From Polyodon spathula (taxonomy: Eukaryota > Chordata > Actinopteri > Acipenseriformes > Polyodontidae), in the NCBI RefSeq assembly GCF_017654505.1, contig NC_054537.1, positions 79,522,118-79,586,117 on the forward strand: a stretch of 64,000 nt of DNA. Reading direction: 5' to 3'. Below are positions 11,224 to 24,449 of this stretch, piece by piece. Both the position numbers and the translations under genes were made by a program. A model generated the notes under the pieces. The model did not search any database. It worked only from the letters and a program-made list of their open reading frames with translations, and was not told where the DNA came from. Position 1 is the stretch's first letter; each line of letters starts with the position of its first letter.

Positions 11224-11349
11224 AATGCAAACCCTGAACAAAATAAGCCACCATGCAATGCTCAGGAACTGGAGGAATGTGATATCTTCCCAGAAGACAG
11301 CTCAAGCCTGACGCGACTTGATGGCAGTACACTGAAAGCTACCCATGTG
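11224..11349 (+). CDS. NUDCD1: NUDCD1 coding exon, 42 codons
   Basis: This 126-nt exon is phase 0 at both ends, preceded by TTTTTTTTTTAG and followed by GTAAGA. It encodes [20 protein letters not shown] and continues to the conserved THV that precedes the next exon. The segment [14 protein letters not shown] is diagnostic for NUDCD1. It lies in the part of the protein after the CS domain. It is too short to stand out as an ORF and was recognised from the peptide and splice sites. The intron before it is 3.9 kb and carries the nested transposon composite at 8255-9987. The intron after it is 12.9 kb. Confidence 0.92.
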
Positions 11350-12900
11350 GTAAGATTATGTCTGTGGGCCTCATTAAACAACCATGCATTAACATTTTAA
11401 TTCTGCCCTTTCCAGCTATTGGCTTTTTCTGATAAGCATACATATTAAGTGAAGTTTGAGTTTAGGATTCAGAGCCTTAGCTGTGCATTTGCGTGTGTCA
11501 CTTTTAAATATTCAGAGTCATTATAAATGCGTTATCAAAAATGCCTTGGTTCGTTAAAATACTGTTCAATTATTGCATTGACATGTTTTATTTTTGGGAT
11601 TCATGGTCTAGTAAAATCACATTTTATAATTAAAGAAATTGAACCTTCCATTCATGAAAGATGTGTGTCATGAAAGGGTAGCTTTAAACTGCCAGTTATT
11701 CATTGTGACATTGAAACTGTTCTAGTCCACTTTGGATGTTTTAAGAAATGCATTAAGCTGTATGTCAGTGCTCAAGTGCAGTTTGTTCTTTTTAGGTAGA
11801 TATTACTGACAAACGACAATACAAAAGAAGCTACTGCATGTGAAAACCTATTTCACATGCAATTTCCCACCCAAAGATGACAGTGTACACATGAGACATT
11901 ACCTCTTGAGTTCATCCCTATAGGTACAGATCTGTTCCTTGGGCTGAAAATATTCCGCGCTCAACTGATCGTGTGCACCCTGGGTGGCAGGGCTTTCAAG
12001 TTGTTGATTTCCTTTGTCAATCTACATCAGAGATTAACTACTTTCGAATGTCACTTATTTACAATATGCTTTATATATTGTTTTTTTTTTTTTACCTTTT
12101 TTTCTTTTCTTTATTTAATACATACGTTGTGTTTAATATGCATCCCACAATGTGTATAACACATCTTGTATACTATCCTAGAAAAAGCATTTAACTTAAG
12201 CAGGTGCGTACCCTAGAATATATTTTTACAGAGGCCACCCAGATTTTTGTATTCAGAAGCTTTACATGGCAAAGCATTTCCTGGATCTGTGTTGCAGTAA
12301 ACACTTGCTGTATCACCAGTTAAAATCATCCCAATTTTAAATTTTGTAATCGTTGGATTAGAAATACAGTACAACACACATAGTCCAAAATTGTGAACTT
12401 GACATGGCACCTGACCAAATGAGTTGATGGAAACGGTGCAAAATATCAATTTGTAGCTGACAGCCTCTCCCTTTTTAATCCTGCATAGTCATTTAACTAC
12501 ATAAATTATATAATAATGAAGTACTAGGTAAAATCCATCTTATTTAAAATGAGTTAAATCAGTTGAAGAAAACATTTAATATACAAGTAACACCATCACC
12601 AAGCCCCACAGAACCTCACCTCTGGGTACAAAAAGGTTAAGTATCACAGGATTATGAATCAAGCTGGTGCACAGATTTCATGAACTAGTTTTAATGGGTT
12701 TTTAGATATTTACATATTACTGGTATTCAATCTGATCTTGTGCCTTAAGTAGTGCAGCTAATAACATCTTCAACAAAAATAAAATGTATAATAATCTTCT
12801 TTTAAAGGCCACTGTTAAAAAAAAAAAAATAATTATAACATTTGAATTATAACTTTTTTTTCAACATTTCTCATCAGTAAGGCAGACCAATATAATATGT
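11350..12900. other. NUDCD1 intron, 5' part
   Basis: No recognisable coding sequence. ORFs at 11971-12194 and 12213-12449 are low-complexity or uninformative. Confidence 0.6.
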
Positions 12901-12919
12901 TAAATCCAGGGCTTACTAT

Positions 12920-13700
12920 GGGGGGGGACGGGGGGGGACGGACTCTGATTGTAATTGAGATTTAATAATGATAGTGCTCCAAATTAGAAAGTCTGTTTTC
13001 GTGCATGATGAACGCAACTAAGTTTTGATCATTTTGAGACGTCTGAAGCTTCGCTCTGCCTGGGTGCTGCTTATTGGTATGGTCAAATAAATCTGATATA
13101 AAATACTCGGGTTGGGGAAAGGAAGGATCTGATCAGTGGAAAGAGAAGAGGTCTTTGTAAATTTCTCAGAAGAGTATTCATCAGCCACAGTATCAACTAC
13201 CAAATCATTGGAATAGTACTGTGGTAAGAGAATTTACATTCTCCAGCGAATTAGAATTAAGACAATGCCTTGGGTTAAACCACCAGGAATGCATTTGCCA
13301 TTTCCCTAAAGACGGTAACCCTTTCCTCAAACTGCTTCGAAAACACTTCCAACGCATAATAAAATGTTCTAACTTTGAAGCTGTCTCAGTTTTCTGTGAT
13401 TTGGTTCCTCTTCAGCAATTTCATCAAAAAATATTTCTTTTGTGCACTCTTCCCTTCTGAAAGACAGTTGTTGAATTGCATTTTCTGGCGATTTCCTTTG
13501 CCGAATCTTCCATGCTCTCAAAGGCCTTTTCTGAAGGAACACATGACGATGCCAAAGCGTTTTTTTTTTATGTTCCTTTTTGCTTTTCGGCGCCCGATTT
13601 TAGCAAGATAGATGCAAACGTTGAAGTGCTTAACTGTGAATTACATTTTAAAATCGATCCGCGCATAAATACTGACTTTTTCCGTTTTTAAAATTGTAAT
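12920..13700 (-). pseudogene. hAT-family transposase C-terminal remnant
   Basis: On the minus strand a frame (13203-13018) reads LYQIYLTIPISSTQAERSFRRLKMIKT. This is the signature of the hAT C-terminal dimerisation domain (ISSxxAERSFSxLKxIKTxLR). The next frame gives LRSSCTKTDFLIWS, close to the usual LRSSMxxxRLxxL, and further upstream on the minus strand (about 13400) is FDEIAEEEPNHRKLR. Frameshifts and stops occur throughout. Only the C-terminal part is visible and no zinc-finger (BED/TTF) domain was found. Confidence 0.7.
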
Positions 13701-14210
13701 CTACAACTAATCTCAAAACATAAAAAGCTACTTAAACATACTTTCTGACGCTGGTCTAGAGACAAGCAAAATCATGTCTGTGAGAGGACACCATAATGAA
13801 AGCTCAATTCACAGCTACTGGACAGCAAATCAACAAGGAAGACACGATTTGGTCCACAATTCTGTCATCGGCTGGATCCAAACACCACCCTCCCTCAAAA
13901 CCAGCCAGTCAAACTCCCAACCGTTTCTGTTCTTTCCGCACCAGCCAATCCACTCCCTGCCAGCTTGAATGATGCCCCGCCTCCAACAAGAAGTTTAGAG
14001 TTAGACTCAAAACTACACAGACTATTCAACAATTGTACATGTCCAGATAAATTATAATAAGAAAGAGTAAGACCCCAATAAATACATGTAGCAATAATAA
14101 TAATTTTGATAATGTTTTCTCTACATTTTTCTGTACATATCAGAAGTTCAAAGTAAATATAGGGTTTTAATTATTTAAGAGAAAATGAAAGAAAGAAATC
14201 ATTTTCTAAC

Positions 14211-14357
14211 AGCGATAGAGCCCTCTCGATGCGTGCTCTACCGTGTGGTAGATGACTTTGACTTTCATTAGCACCCAAGCCTACAGCTCAGGACGCATAA
14301 CTACAGTCGCGGTCATCTACCACACTGTAGAGCCTGCATTGATGGTCTCTCTTGCTT
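14211..14357. repeat. 147-bp hairpin, possible MITE
   Basis: The arms 14211-14256 and 14312-14357 are imperfect inverted repeats. The strongest part pairs CTCTACCGTGTGGTAGATGAC with GTCATCTACCACACTGTAGAG. The loop is about 55 bp. No other copy was seen in the window. Confidence 0.6.
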
Positions 14358-17300
14358 AAATAGATGTACCTACACCACCCCACTCAACAGCATATGACCA
14401 TCATGACAGTAAAAATAGACAATGAAGCTTTCTTTCCTTTTGTATAGTTAGTGATCAGCGTATGTGACAGATCGGTTTTAAATGTATTATTTTTGTTATA
14501 ACCTGTTTTAACAACAATGTATGATCAATTGGGTTGATAGTTTGGTGTGGTTGCAGTTTTCAGCTATGTACTACACACAAAAATAAAAGTTTAAAATGTC
14601 TCCACTTAGGAAGATCTGAGAGGGTGGTTCCATATCAGAAAATATTTTAGTGCATATTAATGATTATTCATACCAAGTTTCATGCTTCTAACCCAAAGTG
14701 CAAGGTTCTGGCAATATCTCTGGTTAACCGCACCACTATAAGACCACTTCTACTGTAGGCTTACATTACACTTTCCATACTTGCCCAAACCATAGGTTTA
14801 TAGATCCCTAAACATGTTAATGAAAGTTAAATGTGTTGCTTTAATTTAAGCTTTTCATACCTGCTTTAGTTTTGAAATTAATATTTATGGATTTCAATTT
14901 GTTTTTGTAAAACATTGTATTTACAATTGGAATAAATTGCTATGTGATGTGTACAAAATTTTGAAATTAACAATGATTGAGACCAACCACTGTTCATTTT
15001 GCTTTACTGTAGAATGATTTTAATTTATTTATTTTTTTGTGCACAGGGGGAGATGAATAATTGGTTTAAACTGAATATATGAATTAATAATATTTAACAA
15101 ATCAGTGTGAATTAATTGAGCTGCACAGATGGTGTATTTAGCTGCCAAAAACAGGACCAGCAGACTGAGACAAATGTGTTATAGAATTATTCAGACCATC
15201 AAAACCTTAGATGGAGCATGGTGTGCTTTTAAGTTGTTGCCGTTAAGCAAATTTAAAATAGTCAACTCGTTGTTTTCGTCTATTTCGTCAGTAAGGGCTG
15301 GAAATCCTGTCTATCTTATTGAGCAGCTAAAGTTTTATTTTATTCATTGCAATTGCACATTATTACAATGCCTTAAAGTACAACAACACTTTGCTGATTC
15401 TTAGAGTCTTAGAGGTTTGGACAGTTTGTAGAGAAGCTGTTAGATTTAAGGGTTTTAATGCTTTAGTCTATGATCTATATTGCAAAAGTGTAGAACCATA
15501 AACTGTCAAACGGAGGGGATACAATTTGCAGAATTTTCATCTGTGGTACTCCTCCTATTGCAACAATTTGTATTCCAACGTAACTTTGTCTGTGTACCTG
15601 TATAGAGTTTCAATCAGCGCCTGACTGAAAAGTGCTGTTTTTGGACAACAAAATCAGAACGTTACTTTTTGGGAACACTTAACCACTCTGTGTTGACATT
15701 ACTTATAATACAGCTCATACAATGATTGCACTATTCTGAACGTTTTCAGAAAACAAGAGTTTTCCATGAGTTCATCTAATCTGATTGACATTTCAAACAA
15801 TTATTGGTCTGTTAAAAACATCACAAATATTACCTGGGGAATTTTACTTCTAGAGCACTGATTCTTTCAAACAAGGTAATCCCAATACTATAAATAGGTT
15901 TTGTTAAGAATGTTGTTTTAGAAGTATAACACTTAATGACTTTGTTCAATTCAATATGATTATCAAAGTATATAATCTCTCTGCAACAAATCACCAAACT
16001 TCCTCAAATGAGAATATAACAGCCTGCCACCGCCTTGGGAATCAATCCTTTAATTCTTTTTATGTCCTTGTTACAAATCTGCTGAAGGCAGCTTTTAACA
16101 TGGCTGTAGTTGCAATACCAGTAATCATTTCCTTTTGTCGTTTGAATGATTTTTAGTATAACAAGTGTGAATTTCTTGTTTCACGTTGTGAAAAGTAAAA
16201 CGATATATGAATATGGAACGGAATCGATGCTATGGTGGAAAACTATTGTTCCTGAGGAAGACTAAAGCATTACACTAGACCTTAAATATACAGTCCATAT
16301 ATGTTTTATTAAACCTTGGAAGGCAGCTTTATCTCTCTTCAGTTTCCCAACTGCAGCGTAGACAGTAACTCTTTCTAAAGCCGCTGCAGGTCCTGTGGCT
16401 CTTATTTCTCCTGGGCTACTAAATCTGTATTTTTGGTAGGAGGTGTTGCTGACAGACACATGACTTTATTGCAGCTTTTGTGTTTTTAGCATCTTTTTCG
16501 TTTAGGATTTGTTGAAGCTCCTTTTTTTTTTTGTGAATGTTCAGCATAGAAGCTTGAGTCCGTCCGAAGTCAGAGCTGTTGCTATGAATCTGTACCATTG
16601 CTATGAATATTTCCAGTGTGTATGTACCAGCTATGTCTTTGCTGTGGTTATGTACCACTGTTAAAGACTTATAAAGCTCTAGTGCAAACTATATATCATA
16701 TGCTTAATGTATCATGATGGTGTTTTAACAAATCACAAGATTTTACAAGGTTTAATAAAACCTGAATGGTATTTTTTTCCTCTGCAACAGGTTCGTTTTC
16801 AGTATGTGTATACTCTGTATCCTAACATATTGGTTCCATTATTTTCAGCATGTTCATGTCATATCTTATATTAATCTTTATCCCTAGAGGTGGTTGTTAT
16901 GGGGAAACAGGTATGTATCTCAAAAAACAAACCATGTCTTTCACTCTTCTTTCCCAGGTAAAGTTGTCATACTGTGACAAACAGTAAGTACTATAAAAGT
17001 CATGTCATTGTAAATAGGAACTGATTTTCAGAATATGTAAGACACTTTAGATTTGCAGGCTTGAGGATGTGGTGGTTGAGTAGTTTTAAAATGTTTTCTT
17101 TCAGGGCCATTTAAATGTCTCCCTCCTTTTTGTATCATAAGCTGACAATATGACATAATGAGCTCTGACAATGCATATTATTTTTTATTATGGAGGCAGC
17201 ATTGCCATCAGGAATACATTCTCTATAAATGTTACAAAAAATAAAGCTCATAAAATAGCTCCAAACAGAACATCAGTTCATTATAAATTACGGTACATAC

Positions 17301-17360
17301 ATGGCTTTTATGAGAGAATTTCACTTTGAGTGCAGTATTTGTTTCTATGCGAGTCATATT
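14358..17360. other. NUDCD1 intron, middle
   Basis: About 3 kb without recognisable genes. ORFs at 15129-15404, 15956-16156, 16262-16459 and 16419-16658 have no family resemblance that I can see. Confidence 0.6.
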
Positions 17361-17385
17361 GGGGGGGGGGGGGGGGGGGGGGGGG
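17361..17385 (+). repeat. Poly(G) run, 25 bases
   Basis: Twenty-five G bases in the NUDCD1 intron; G-quadruplex potential. Confidence 0.95.
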
Positions 17386-20300
17386 TTTCTAAATCTTATC
17401 TGAATCCATCTTAAACTTGTATTGCATTACAGCAGGTATTCAATTCAAATTGGAAGTTCTTTCTAATTGCAGATAAACCACGTAATTTAGTCTCAATTTA
17501 CAAAGCCTAGTACACCTACCTTATGTAAATGTAACTTTCGCATCAAGAAAGCAGGAGTCCCCATATACTTATTTTCTTGGAAATTGTAATTAATCAAGGT
17601 ATTATATCATTTATACTTTAATATCCGATTGTATGTGCCTGTTATTCCCCACTGTTGTTTCTACATCAATCATTACTTAGCAGCTTACAAGTGAATGCTG
17701 TTTTTTAACCACTGGGTCTGGTTGTGCGTTAACAAGTCTAGGGGTGTGATTCTGTTGACAGGGGAAAACACGTTTGCCCCTGAATTTGATGAAAAAACTC
17801 GGCTCAAACTGGAGCAAACTTCCTTTGCCCTGCAATGTGATGTTGGTGACCATGCTTTGCCCTGTCCTTTTCCATCTGTGTTAGTGCCAGTTCTGTGGTA
17901 AACTTTAGGGCTGATTTGAAAAATAGATTTATATGAAGAAATAAAAAATGAATACAAATATATCGTACTTACTTCCAGTAAATTACTGTATGAAGTAATT
18001 TTATTTTGAAGTGTTTTACATTTTAATTTATACGTAATCCTTACCAGTGTGACATCTTTTGCCAACGTTTCAATCTCCACACATGAAGAAAATATTATCT
18101 TTTAAAAAAATACATGGAGTATATTATTTTACACAGGCATGAATTACAGGTTTTATATTGTTTATGGAACAGTTTTTGTTTGTCAGAATTTTTCAGAGCG
18201 ACATTAAAATGTATGTATGAAGCTGGTTGGATCATTGTTTCTGTGCAGTGTCACTTTTATTGGAAAAACAATGGAAAATGTATAATTAAGTCAAGGAACT
18301 GATGTAACTGTGCCACACAAGTTAGAATAAATATTTAATGCTTAAAGTGGGAGCTCTGTTGGTATTTATTTAACTGTTACAGAGTATCATTTGTTGATTG
18401 TTAGGACAGCCGGGGTACTTTTTGTTTTACCACTACACCCTTTGTCTTCATTGGTCAACGCTAACAGAATTCCGCCAGTGCCCAGTTCAAACTCCATTCA
18501 GAATCACAACATGAAGGCCAGGGCACAAGTAAAGAACTTTGCTCTCTGCGTTTCTTCAAAATCGGGCCCTTGAGGTGAATACGGAAAAACAACTGAATTA
18601 GGGTACTGTGTGTGAAAATTATAAAAGTTATTTAGATTTAACAAGTGGTGGAATTCAACACCATATTTTTTCATTTATTTTTCCTAATGGCCAAATGCCT
18701 ATATCCCAATAATAAGCCTGTTTTGCATACAAGATCCCAGCTCTATGTGATTCTCTCAGCTCCTGTCCCAGGCATCTGTTTTTTGACTGATGTTTCCAGT
18801 AAATTGATTCAGTCCTACAGAGACCACTGGTTAATCAAAACAGAACATACTAATGGTGTTAATTGATAGATTTATGCAGACAAAAGAACAAAACAACAAT
18901 TAAGGAAGTGGAAATGTAATTAAGGAATTCTAGTGTGACACTGCTAATCTACAGCATAGTCTCTAATGTCCAGTCAGTAGCTATGTTTTCATCAAAAATA
19001 TTTAAGCGCTAAAACTAATGCGTATTTAAAAAAATATATATATATTTTTTTTTAAAAAGCACAATAAACTGATTGAAACGGACAGAAATTTGGTTAATTC
19101 ATGCAAGAGATCAAATAAATACGTTCAATAGGAGAGAGTAAATTTTATCCTGTATGATAAATGATGTGCACAAATGCAATACATTTTTGGGGGGGGGGGG
19201 GGGGGGGAGTTTAATCAATACAAAATTCAACTTGTTTGAGGCATAGCTGCATTTTCAGCCAAGCGACAACGAAGTCAAGAAGTGCAAATGTTGCCACTAT
19301 CACAAAACGGGGGCATTTTACATGTCTTGTTTTATAAAATGATTATGTTTTTATTTTGTTTGATATTTCACTGATGGTGAAAAAAGGTCTTTAAAAGGTC
19401 GACACAAAAAATCAAATATTCTACAATTTAGCATTTACTGTTTTTCAGGTAACATTTCAATATTTTATTATTCCTTAATAAATATTATGTTTAAGTCGAG
19501 GATTATGCTGAAATATCTATTTTTGACCATGAAACAAGCCCCCCCTTTTTTTTTTTTTTTTTTTTATACCATGAAAACAATACCACCCTACCCATGAGTA
19601 TCCCACTTAGACAAAAGGTGGTTCTGGCAAAGAAAGATGCTGAAAGTTTTCATAAACAGTCATTCAATTAAAAGCAAAACAAAACAAAAAAAAAACATTG
19701 TAGACACAACCACCAGTCATTGCTTTAAATTGAAGAAGCGAGAGAGTGAGTCATGGACGTCAATTATACAGCTGGGATTCAGTGAGCACAGAAGCTAATG
19801 GGCTGTATTTGACAGCTGTCTTTTTCTAAATAATAGTAATAAAATAAAAATTCTGTCACATTTTCTAAGATAGTATTTGAACATGGATGTATCCCATGAC
19901 AACCAGTTTCCTGCACCTAGAGGAGAAATATCGTATTTTGGATCAGCCTTTTATATACTGGAATATACCACAGCATTATAAGAAGAACAATAAAACGACA
20001 AGCCTCTACATTACATGAAAGTGCACATACTTTAAATGTAACCCAAGATTGATAAAACAGAACCTAGAGGAAACCAATTTACAATAACTTGTTTTTTTAC
20101 CAGATACAATAGCATTAGTGTGTATGCTCAACCTGCAGACATTTTCTTAAAACCTTGTACCAGTATGAATGTTTCACAATCAACAATGTCAAGGCTTTAG
20201 CCTTTATGAAATGCTGATCCAGTGATCCAATTAAATAATCAGATTGATTTGCAAACCTAGCAGGCAGTGTTTTAATTGAGAAAATACATGGTGTTAAGAT

Positions 20301-20937
20301 GTGTAGTTTTCCACAGAATATGCATGTACAGTTTTATATTTAGGACTTGCTCAACCAGCTGCAACCAATTTCTTTTCACTTCTTTTTCTTTTCCGAGTAC
20401 AATGCAAAGTACTGTATATACCCAAGGTGATTGAGTGTCATTCTAGATCATTTGCACACTATTTTATAATCTTTACCATGATTTATTAGAGTAGATGGAT
20501 GCTAACTGCCGCTTTACAATGTTACTGGACAGAGTGAACTAAACACCACAAATGCACTCTGATGCTTTTTTAGAATAGTGGTGGTTAACCAAAATCTTCA
20601 GGGTGTTTTGGTCTTGTTTTTTATTTCCCCAGTGGAAAATTCTGAACATCCATCATGCAAGTGACAGTTCTGCATTTGGTATGTGATTTGAAAAAAATAA
20701 ATAATTAGTGTTTGTTTTTGCTGCAACAGCTCCTGTGCGTTAACAAATAAGCTGCTAACACTGTAAACCAGTATTACACATGTGAGAACTGGCACTCAAA
20801 AAATGATATTTTATAATTGTTGAATTCATTCATGCCCACAGTCAGGAATTTTGTTTCAGAAGTCAGAGTGATTAGAAATATTAAGGATGGCTTAATAACA
20901 AGCCTGTAGCAAATAGACAGACATCATTGTGCTGCTA
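17386..20937. other. NUDCD1 intron, further unannotated sequence
   Basis: AT-rich with a poly(G) run of 19 at 19189-19207 and a T-run at about 19545-19565. ORFs at 17685-18080, 18391-18573 and 18645-18866 are unsupported. Confidence 0.6.
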
Positions 20938-20941
20938 TGAA

Positions 20942-20951
20942 AATAATAATA

Positions 20952-20993
<42 letters not shown>
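20942..20993. repeat. (TAA)n microsatellite
   Basis: Trinucleotide repeat, with one short TATA interruption near its start. Confidence 0.95.
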
Positions 20994-21716
20994 CTTTTTG
21001 TTAATGGATTCTGCACAGAGTTGTTTGTGGTGTTCTTAATTAAGCTGCACAAATCTGGATAACCATATCAAATGTGTATTAATTTTTGTTTAAGACCATT
21101 GATGTTTATTTTATGAACACAAATAATAATGAAAATAATATTCTAAAATGGCTTGCATAAATGAAGTGCTGTGATTGGCTGAACAAGATCACATGACCGT
21201 GCGGTAATAATTCTTGCCTCACGGCTGACATCATAGACCAACTTACTTACCTGATCTATTAATATTACTACGACTTAATAGTAAAAAAAATTCTGTAGGT
21301 AAAAATGTCAACATACAACTGAAACAGCATTTAAATCACTCAACAATCTTTTTGGATTTATTTTTTTAAACCATATCTGTCACCAGGAATTACAGAAAAA
21401 TTGGCAAATATACTGTGGTATTTATTTAGTCAGTGAACAGAACATAGAAAACTCAGAGGCAAGCAGCAGCAGTAACACTATTCAAAAGCCATCTGAGAAA
21501 TCACCATGCAAGTCTCACTCAGCATGTAATATACTGTACATGCAGCAGCTGCATCTACTTATTAAACTAAATAGCGCCTTATAAAACTGACTAGCGAGTA
21601 TGCAATATTTAAACTCGACACAACAGATGCATCTCACCACTACACTCCAATTTCAGAAACATATTTAAAACAAAATTAAAATCTCTCCTGCGCTCTACTG
21701 ACACAACCATTGGGCT

Positions 21717-22721
21717 TAGGGGTGGGACGGTATAAAATTTGCACGGTATGATAACCGGTTTAAAAAAAAAAAAAAAAAAAACCTTGGTAACCCTAATGTC
21801 ACGGTATACAGTACATCATGCTAGTTATAAAATAAAGGCTCAAAAGAAAGACTAATGTAAATCTCTTATTACCGTAATTAACAAAAATAAAACCAACAAA
21901 ACACACTTCCTTTCTTTATAAAGACAGTCAGAATAATAATAAAAAAAACACACTGAAGTTGTACACTTTCTCAAGGTTATACTACAACAGCATTAAGATA
22001 TATTATTTGCTCAAAATGACGTGGTGCTGTAGTTTGACAACATTTTAACGTATAAAATTAAATAAATACTTTATGGCAAATAGAATTGGGAAATGATCAG
22101 TCTTTTGCTTAAAACACAAACATAGGTTATTATTTCAATGCACTAAAACTACTGCTGCCACCTTGTTAGTGGAGGCGAATGACATTTTATCATTATACAA
22201 TGAAGCCATGAACAGCCTTGTCCATGCTATATTTATTAAATAAATCAATTGTTAAAAAAAAAAAAAAAATGTATTAAATCTGTGATAAGTGATGTATAAT
22301 ATTCCAATAAAATTAATGTTGATCTATTACATTAGCCTAACTGTTGATAATCCAGACAAATATAGCACGTTGAAAATGTGTGCTACGCTGCAAGGTTTGG
22401 AGAAGGCGTTTCTCTAAAAGCTGCGTGTGACGTCAGAAGACAGCAGCCAACAGAAGCCGACGCAGCAAGCTCTGGGTAACAGAATGCAGCAATTCAAACA
22501 TGTATTCTGTGTTGCTGACCGTTTCCTTAAAACCATTATCAAATTACAATATCAGTTCACAAAAATATCTTCCTCAGACACTTTGCGAAGGCTGCACGTA
22601 CCATTGCTTGATTTGGAAGAAGCGTATTTGCAGTTGAAAAATGCGTTAACTGGTGTATATAAAAGCAACGGTATTAATAACGTAATGTAAACCGAAAAAC
22701 CAGTTTACCGACCCATCCCTA
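21717..22721. mobile_element. 1,005-bp non-autonomous hAT-like element
   Basis: The left tip TAGGGGTGGGACGGTA mirrors the right tip TACCGACCCATCCCTA (one complement mismatch at the G/A position and one at A/T). Flanking octamers ATTGGGCT (21709-21716) and GTTAGGCT (22722-22729) match at six of eight positions, as expected for an old 8-bp hAT target duplication. Inside, an ORF at 22427-22690 (87 aa) starts MTSEDSSQQKPTQQALG and has an open frame but no domain I recognise. It may be residual coding sequence from the parent element. Confidence 0.7.
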
Positions 22722-23248
22722 GTTAGGCTTTTAAACACGTTTGGGTTTGGCTTGGAACTCTATTGTGCTCGCCGCGGACGGGAAGGACTGCAGCACTGTG
22801 CAAACTGACACGGAACTCAATTAGTCCACATATCATCTAATGCAGGTTTACAATCTAAGGAAATTACAGCGGTTACCGGCATCGTGTGAAAACAGCCTCA
22901 AAATATTGGTCAGCTTCTCTTGATGGCCACAAAGCCTGAATAGGATCATTTCTTACAAAAAATAACAGTGCCAGTGCATTGCAGTGTTTTGGCTGTTCCA
23001 TGAATCCTCCCTCAGATGTGGGAAATCAGTCTGCTTGCAATTCACAAATGTCATTTCATCTCAAAATGTTACTGTAAATGGCAATGTTCAATCTAATGTT
23101 TATGGCAAATAAAAAATATATGTTACAATCAAACAGTCTTCAGGGACTATTTTTTTCTCAGTGGAAGGATACATAATGTGTTTTTTTTTTTCCTTAAAGC
23201 CAGTTTATGTAATTATTTAAAAATAAATAAATAACCATTTTATAAGCA

Positions 23249-23367
23249 AAATAACCCACTCCAGGGTGTGGGGTAAGACGATTCTTACCACAATTCCTGG
23301 GTGGTTGAAGACTACGCACCCAGGGCGTGCGGTAAGAATTGTCTTGCTACCCTGTCGCTGGTTATTT
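23249..23367. repeat. 119-bp hairpin element
   Basis: Nested inverted arms: AAATAACC at the left against GGTTATTT at the right, CAGGGT against ACCCTG, and AAGACGATTCTTACC against GGTAAGAATTGTCTT, around a centre near 23307. This looks like a small MITE. A related core (GCGGTAATAATTCTTGCC) forms a 28-bp imperfect palindrome at 21197-21224. Confidence 0.6.
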
Positions 23368-23874
23368 CTTACATAATTCATGCTTGGAGATCTGCTCTGA
23401 GATGCGTTGGTTTATTCCATATTCTTAGTAAACGACAAACCATTCTAGATCTAAACTCATTTTATCAAGTTATAAAACACATACAAATGTGAATTGTCCT
23501 TTCATTAAAGTAGAATGTTTTGTGAATCATCAGGTTTTTGAGTTTAAGAACGAATAAGCTAGGTCTATAGTTGAAGGATAGGAATATGTTTTTACATTTC
23601 TGCCATACATTAAATCAGGATATAAGGTTGCAAATTCTCAATATATAATCCAATATTAAGCATGTCATTTAAGGTTTATGAAAGGGCTAAATGTTTACCA
23701 TATTAGAAATGTCTTAAATGTTTTATTTTTCTTTGAGTGTTTTAAGCATTTATCAGGTGATGCATAACAGTGCTGCTTTTAGAGCTTACTTGTAAAATAA
23801 TGTCAGGCACACTGTTGACAACTATACAAATCCTTGTCAAAGTGGATTTGTTGTGTGTGTGTCATTAAAATATA

Positions 23875-23933
<59 letters not shown>

Positions 23934-23955
23934 ATATATCTATATATATTGATAT
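23875..23955. repeat. (TA)n microsatellite
   Basis: Long TA tract in the NUDCD1 intron. Confidence 0.95.
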
Positions 23956-24289
23956 ATATTCCTGAGATATTTACATAAATGTATACAAATGTTTAGCAAA
24001 AACAGATCATACATAACGGTTTCTTAGAAGCCAGAATTTACTGTAGTCAAGACTCTGAGGTTTAGGCTAGGTACTTTGTTGCTAAGGAAATTAACTAAAC
24101 AAAAGTGCTGAACTCTCCATTAAAGTCAACCAAAGCTGACCCTATTAAAAAAAAGTTACTGTATATGAAAATAATGATAGTATAATTTAATAATGGATGG
24201 TAAAATGTATACAATAATATTTAGATGTGTTGAAGGTGTAAACTTATGTTTACTTAAGTGTTATGGACTACTTATGTTTCTTTTTCTAG

Positions 24290-24449
24290 GTGAACCTTGG
24301 AAGCCACCAGTACCTGTTTAGTGTTGTTGTGAACCCAGCTGAGATGCCATGTTTCTGTCTTCGCCACGATGTGGATGCTTTACTGTGGCAGCCTCATGGA
24401 AATCAGCCAGATAACATGTGGGAGCACATTGCAACCTTCAATGCCTTGG
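24290..24449 (+). CDS. NUDCD1: NUDCD1 coding exon
   Basis: This 160-nt exon follows TTTTTCTAG and ends at a GTACTG donor, leaving one base of a split Gly codon. It reads [20 protein letters not shown], then [18 protein letters not shown] and [12 protein letters not shown]. The sequence is almost the same as the human NUDCD1 C-terminal region as I remember it, so purifying selection is evident. The donor is GTACTG rather than GTAAGT, which is weak but has the GT. The phase matches the next exon, which opens with GA to complete Gly. Confidence 0.94.
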
